Assembly: GCF_017357105.1 (NCBI RefSeq)
Contig: NZ_CP071596.1
Coordinates: 1,302,001-1,366,000, forward strand
Direction: 5' to 3'
Source of the DNA: Natronosalvus caseinilyticus
GTDB lineage: Archaea; Halobacteriota; Halobacteria; Halobacteriales; Natrialbaceae
DNA: 64,000 bases
Made by a program: the position numbers and the translations under genes. How positions within the stretch are numbered: the first letter of the stretch is position 1; each line of letters opens with the position of its first letter. The notes beneath the pieces are model-generated. The model saw only the letters and a program-made list of their open reading frames with translations. It was not told the origin of the DNA and made no database searches. Of this stretch, positions 61,889-64,000 are shown one piece after another.

Positions 61889-62272
61889 TTATTCCGGGCC
61901 GAGGGAATCGTTGACGAGTTGCCGAAATGCTTCGGAATCGATGTCGTAGACGCTAAATCCTCCGTCGTCTCGATACCGTTCGACTGTCTCAACAGGTTCG
62001 CCATCAATTCGTATCTCCCAGTCGTTTCCTGCCTGTGGGTCGAGAACCCGAAGCTGTATGGAAACGCCGTGTTCTTTCTCGAGTGCACGGATCACTTTCG
62101 GTGTGTAAGTGCCGTCGGAAAATTGCGGCGGTCTATACGGTCGCATGCCGTGTGCGTTGAATACCTCGATATTATTGCGCCACCACGGTTCGAACTTCGT
62201 GAGATCGGCATCCGTGTATGGATCCTCCTCGTCATATCCTGGAGGGGCATCTGCACTTCGGTCTGTAGCCAT
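61889..62272 (-). CDS. Conserved-looking hypothetical protein (127 aa)
   Basis: The protein starts MATDRSADAPPGYDEEDPY and contains KFEPWWRNNIEVFNAHGMRPYRPPQFSDG, YTPKVIRALEKEHGVSIQLRVLDP, NDWEIRIDGEPVETVERYRDDGGFSVYDI and a C-terminal acidic helix. The RPYRPPxFxDGTYTPxVI wording recalls haloarchaeal conserved proteins without assigned function; I cannot name a domain. A TATATAT box 25-31 nt upstream gives a leaderless transcript, supporting the start. It heads a possible two-gene unit with the peroxiredoxin, suggesting but not proving a stress role. Confidence 0.75.
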   Translation of the reverse strand: MATDRSADAPPGYDEEDPYTDADLTKFEPWWRNNIEVFNAHGMRPYRPPQFSDGTYTPKVIRALEKEHGVSIQLRVLDPQAGNDWEIRIDGEPVETVERYRDDGGFSVYDIDSEAFRQLVNDSLGPE

Positions 62273-62296
62273 AACCACGACTATGGGTTCTCGAGG

Positions 62297-62303
62297 TATA
62301 TAT
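62297..62303 (-). promoter_or_regulatory. TATA box of the 127-residue gene
   Basis: TATATAT is centred 28 nt before the ATG at 62272 and is read on the minus strand, giving a leaderless transcript. Confidence 0.65.
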
Positions 62304-62877
62304 TTCCGGGAGTTGTAAGTTCGAGCTCTTGCTCGTGGAATGCGACTGAATGATAATTGTCTCCGACGCTGGGGGTGACGGAAGATGATGGGATCTGGTC
62401 GGATGACTAGGCATTGTATGGTTAGCACCATTTATGAACGTTGATAGATTGGTAATCAAAAGTCCACTATATGGCATAATAGTGTGGTGTTTAATCAATA
62501 TAGGTCGTGCTCAGTCAACTTTCTCTCTGTGTTGTGAAAGCGATCAATAGGCAATTGAGGGTCGAAATTGCTTTCCGATCAGTTTCCAGATGATAGGCCC
62601 TAAATTACCAAAACCATAACAGAAAATTGCAGCCATCGACAGGAAACGTGCTGGCTGAGGATTTGTGTTTCTTAGTTGAGCTAGGTAGGAATGCGTAGCT
62701 GGATCGGTGCCTAGTCATCCAAAGCCAGCGACACTGAGAATAAGCTTTGACTTGATGACTATTGTAGTATTTGAACAAGACCAAAATAAATTCACACTGA
62801 CAATAATCTCATTGATAGCGACTCGCGACGACATTACCTCCCTCAGAACACGTTTGTTCCGATGGGCTGCACAGGAA
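62304..62877. other. Gene-poor AT-rich stretch
   Basis: No gene with protein-like character is seen. The stretch is visibly AT-rich, with short frames only. GGCAATTGAGGG near 62551 partly resembles the CAATTGCCT string noted near tctC. It separates the stress genes from the decayed pieces to the right. Confidence 0.5.
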
Positions 62878-62878
62878 C

Positions 62879-63093
62879 AACGCCCCCGTGGATATCGCCG
62901 TGCATTTCCACTTACTGCTCACGTCGGTCTGGGCGTTCCTGGTGGGGCTTACACTGTGGATTCCGACCCATTTCTGAGAGTGGATCGTCGCTGCTGTTCA
63001 TGCCGCTGGCGGTCTACGCCGGGTCCGGGTGCTCGACGCCCACGACGACGTCTCGCTGACGCTCGCGAATCTCCTGCTGCTCGTTGGACTGGG
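62879..63093 (+). pseudogene. Frameshifted membrane-protein fragment
   Basis: A plus-strand frame reads NAPVDIAVHFHLLLTSVWAF then LVGLTLWIPTHF, one clear membrane segment, and ends at a TGA. Reading then resumes in other frames as SGSSLLFMPLAVYAGSG or ...LDAHDDVSLTLANLLLLVGLGYS, again hydrophobic. The pieces look like one short membrane protein broken by frameshifts. I cannot name the family. Confidence 0.45.
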
Positions 63094-63366
63094 ATACTCT
63101 CCCTCGAGCTGGTCGAGAACTGACCCGGTTGCGCCCAATTCTCGTGCGCGTACGAACCACTGGTCTAACGCTTCTTCATCAGGGAGGCCTGTCTGGTACT
63201 CCGTGTCAAGGACGTCCTCACCAACGTACCACTCAATAACACCGAGACGCTCGGCTTCCTCGATAATACGGCAGGTCGTCCAAAACTCTCTCCACCTCGG
63301 TTTGGGATGAGAGTGGAATTCCCGCCGGAGTGTTGACAGTCGGTCGTGGTCACTGTGTTGACCCAT
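63094..63366 (-). pseudogene. M20-family metallopeptidase/amidohydrolase, N-terminal fragment
   Basis: From the ATG at 63366 about 91 codons read MGQHSDHDRLSTLRREFHSH, then PKPRWREFWTTCRIIEEAER and later LDQLEGEY. This matches the N-terminus of haloarchaeal M20 aminoacylase/amidohydrolases (LRRxxHxHPEPxWREF pattern). Similarity stops at about 63094, where the sequence passes into the membrane-protein fragment, so ~300 residues including most metal ligands are missing. It is a truncated remnant. Confidence 0.7.
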
Positions 63367-63698
63367 GCTACCAGGTTTGGTCGACACCATTTAATCATTT
63401 CTTACGTTAATTTGACGAAGTTGTGCTATATTTTACGAGATAGGAGGTTCTATCGTTTGATCGTCCGAAGTGAAGTCAATACACGATATCACAGAACTTA
63501 AGACTGTCAGTTGATTTGTTGAGTACTGTTCAGAGTAGAGACCGAAGGAGCGAGGCAGGGAACTCATGGTGTCAGAACCCACCGTCCTCAGCGGTCCCAG
63601 AACATAAGTTCAGTTTGGGTTTGTAGAGCGGGAGGCGACATCGTGTGAGCTGATGCGCCTTAGCATCTACCTCTATTTCCGTATTATCACCTTCAAGT
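63367..63698. other. Non-coding gap, possible element debris
   Basis: No gene is seen. GGCAGGGAACTCATGG near 63554 faintly resembles the right end of the IS200/IS605 elements (GGCAGGGAACTCGCGC at about 31697), and a GGACC/GGTCC-type hairpin follows near 63590. These may be debris of another insertion. Confidence 0.4.
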
Positions 63699-64000
63699 AC
63701 TGTCTATATATTCGAGATATTCGATGTCGATCGGGCTCGATCCACCGTTCACAACTGGGTACTGGAGCAGATTTACAGCCACGGAAGGCAAGTCCCGGAT
63801 CACGTCGCCGTTGACAAGACGGTGATCCAAGTCACCAACCAGCGCTACTGACTGTACTCCGTTGTCGATCCACAAACAAACGAATTCCTGTAAATCCAGC
63901 TGTTTCCGACGCGAATACCGCTGCCACCTCAAGTTTTCTTCCCGTACTTCCGAGATACGCGATGTCTCCGATGCCGTGTTTTTCGTCGATACAGCATCGT
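63699..64000 (+). pseudogene. IS6-family-like transposase fragment, degenerate
   Basis: The plus frame from about 63699 reads IFDVDRARSTVHNWVLEQIY, then VPDHVAVDKTVIQVTNQRY, a TGA where Trp is expected, LYSVVDPQTNEFL, a TAA, then LFPTR. After a frameshift DVSDAVFFVDTAS follows. Order and wording match haloarchaeal IS6-type DDE transposases (VHNWV, first catalytic Asp in HVALDE, here DK). Two stops and a frameshift make it a pseudogene; it runs off the window. The N-terminus is missing or beyond recognition. Confidence 0.75.

Noticed and set aside
1-64000. tRNA and rRNA genes
   Set aside because: Looked for T-arm (GGTTCRA) and acceptor-like pairings in the gaps; none formed a convincing tRNA. 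Covariance search (tRNAscan-SE) would be decisive.

Overview
The window looks like a haloarchaeal chromosome, probably from the Natrialba/Natrinema/Haloterrigena side of the group. It is GC-rich and full of CTCGAG motifs, its proteins are very acidic, its genes are short-leadered or leaderless behind TATA boxes, and it carries archaeal uS12/uS7/aEF-2, TFB and TFS genes, Tat lipoproteins, HalX and DUF75xx families and haloarchaeal IS200/IS605 elements. No rRNA, tRNA or CRISPR array was recognised. Family names come from motif recognition; no database search was possible.

Bases 1-9,700 hold the translation locus. It contains the tail of a lactate-oxidase-type flavoenzyme, rpsL, rpsG and, about 5 kb later, aEF-2. 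Between rpsG and aEF-2 sits an accessory block: a HalX response regulator, a 42-residue membrane peptide (DUF7503-like), a CHAT-domain putative cysteine protease ending 4 nt from that peptide gene, and a RAD55/KaiC-like DUF7504 protein. A DUF5781 metalloprotease-like gene divides this block from aEF-2. This is one of the two best candidates for an undescribed system.

Bases 8,900-40,400 are mostly metabolic and housekeeping genes. They include an FAH-family hydrolase, a giant D-lactate dehydrogenase, a PLP decarboxylase, endonuclease IV, a TFS paralogue without its acidic tip, an IS200/IS605 element whose TnpB has one in-frame amber codon, a methyltransferase, UvrA, a complete branched-chain amino-acid ABC transporter (livKHMGF), and a roughly 400-bp MITE-like element with the same ends as the IS. 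ROK kinase, PAC2, VTT, aldo/keto reductase and PAP2 genes follow, then regulators and a TFB.

Bases 40,400-60,700 form a visibly more AT-rich catabolic island, bounded on the left by a 640-bp very AT-rich gap. It carries two acyl-CoA dehydrogenases (one clearly glutaryl-CoA dehydrogenase-like), two CaiB/BaiF CoA-transferases, an SCP2-type thiolase with its OB-fold partner, a LeuCD-like hydro-lyase, two isocitrate lyase/PEP mutase-family lyases, an MmgE/PrpD protein, a Rieske ferredoxin, an amidohydrolase-2 protein, an MFS carrier, an IclR regulator and a complete tripartite tricarboxylate transporter (TctCBA). Together they suggest uptake and CoA-dependent breakdown of a glutarate-like and/or branched C5-C7 di- or tricarboxylate. 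The exact substrate cannot be read from sequence. This is the second best candidate.

Bases 60,700-64,000 carry stress genes (UspA, peroxiredoxin), a conserved unknown, and then a gene-poor stretch of decayed pieces: a frameshifted membrane protein, an M20 peptidase N-terminus and an IS6-type transposase.
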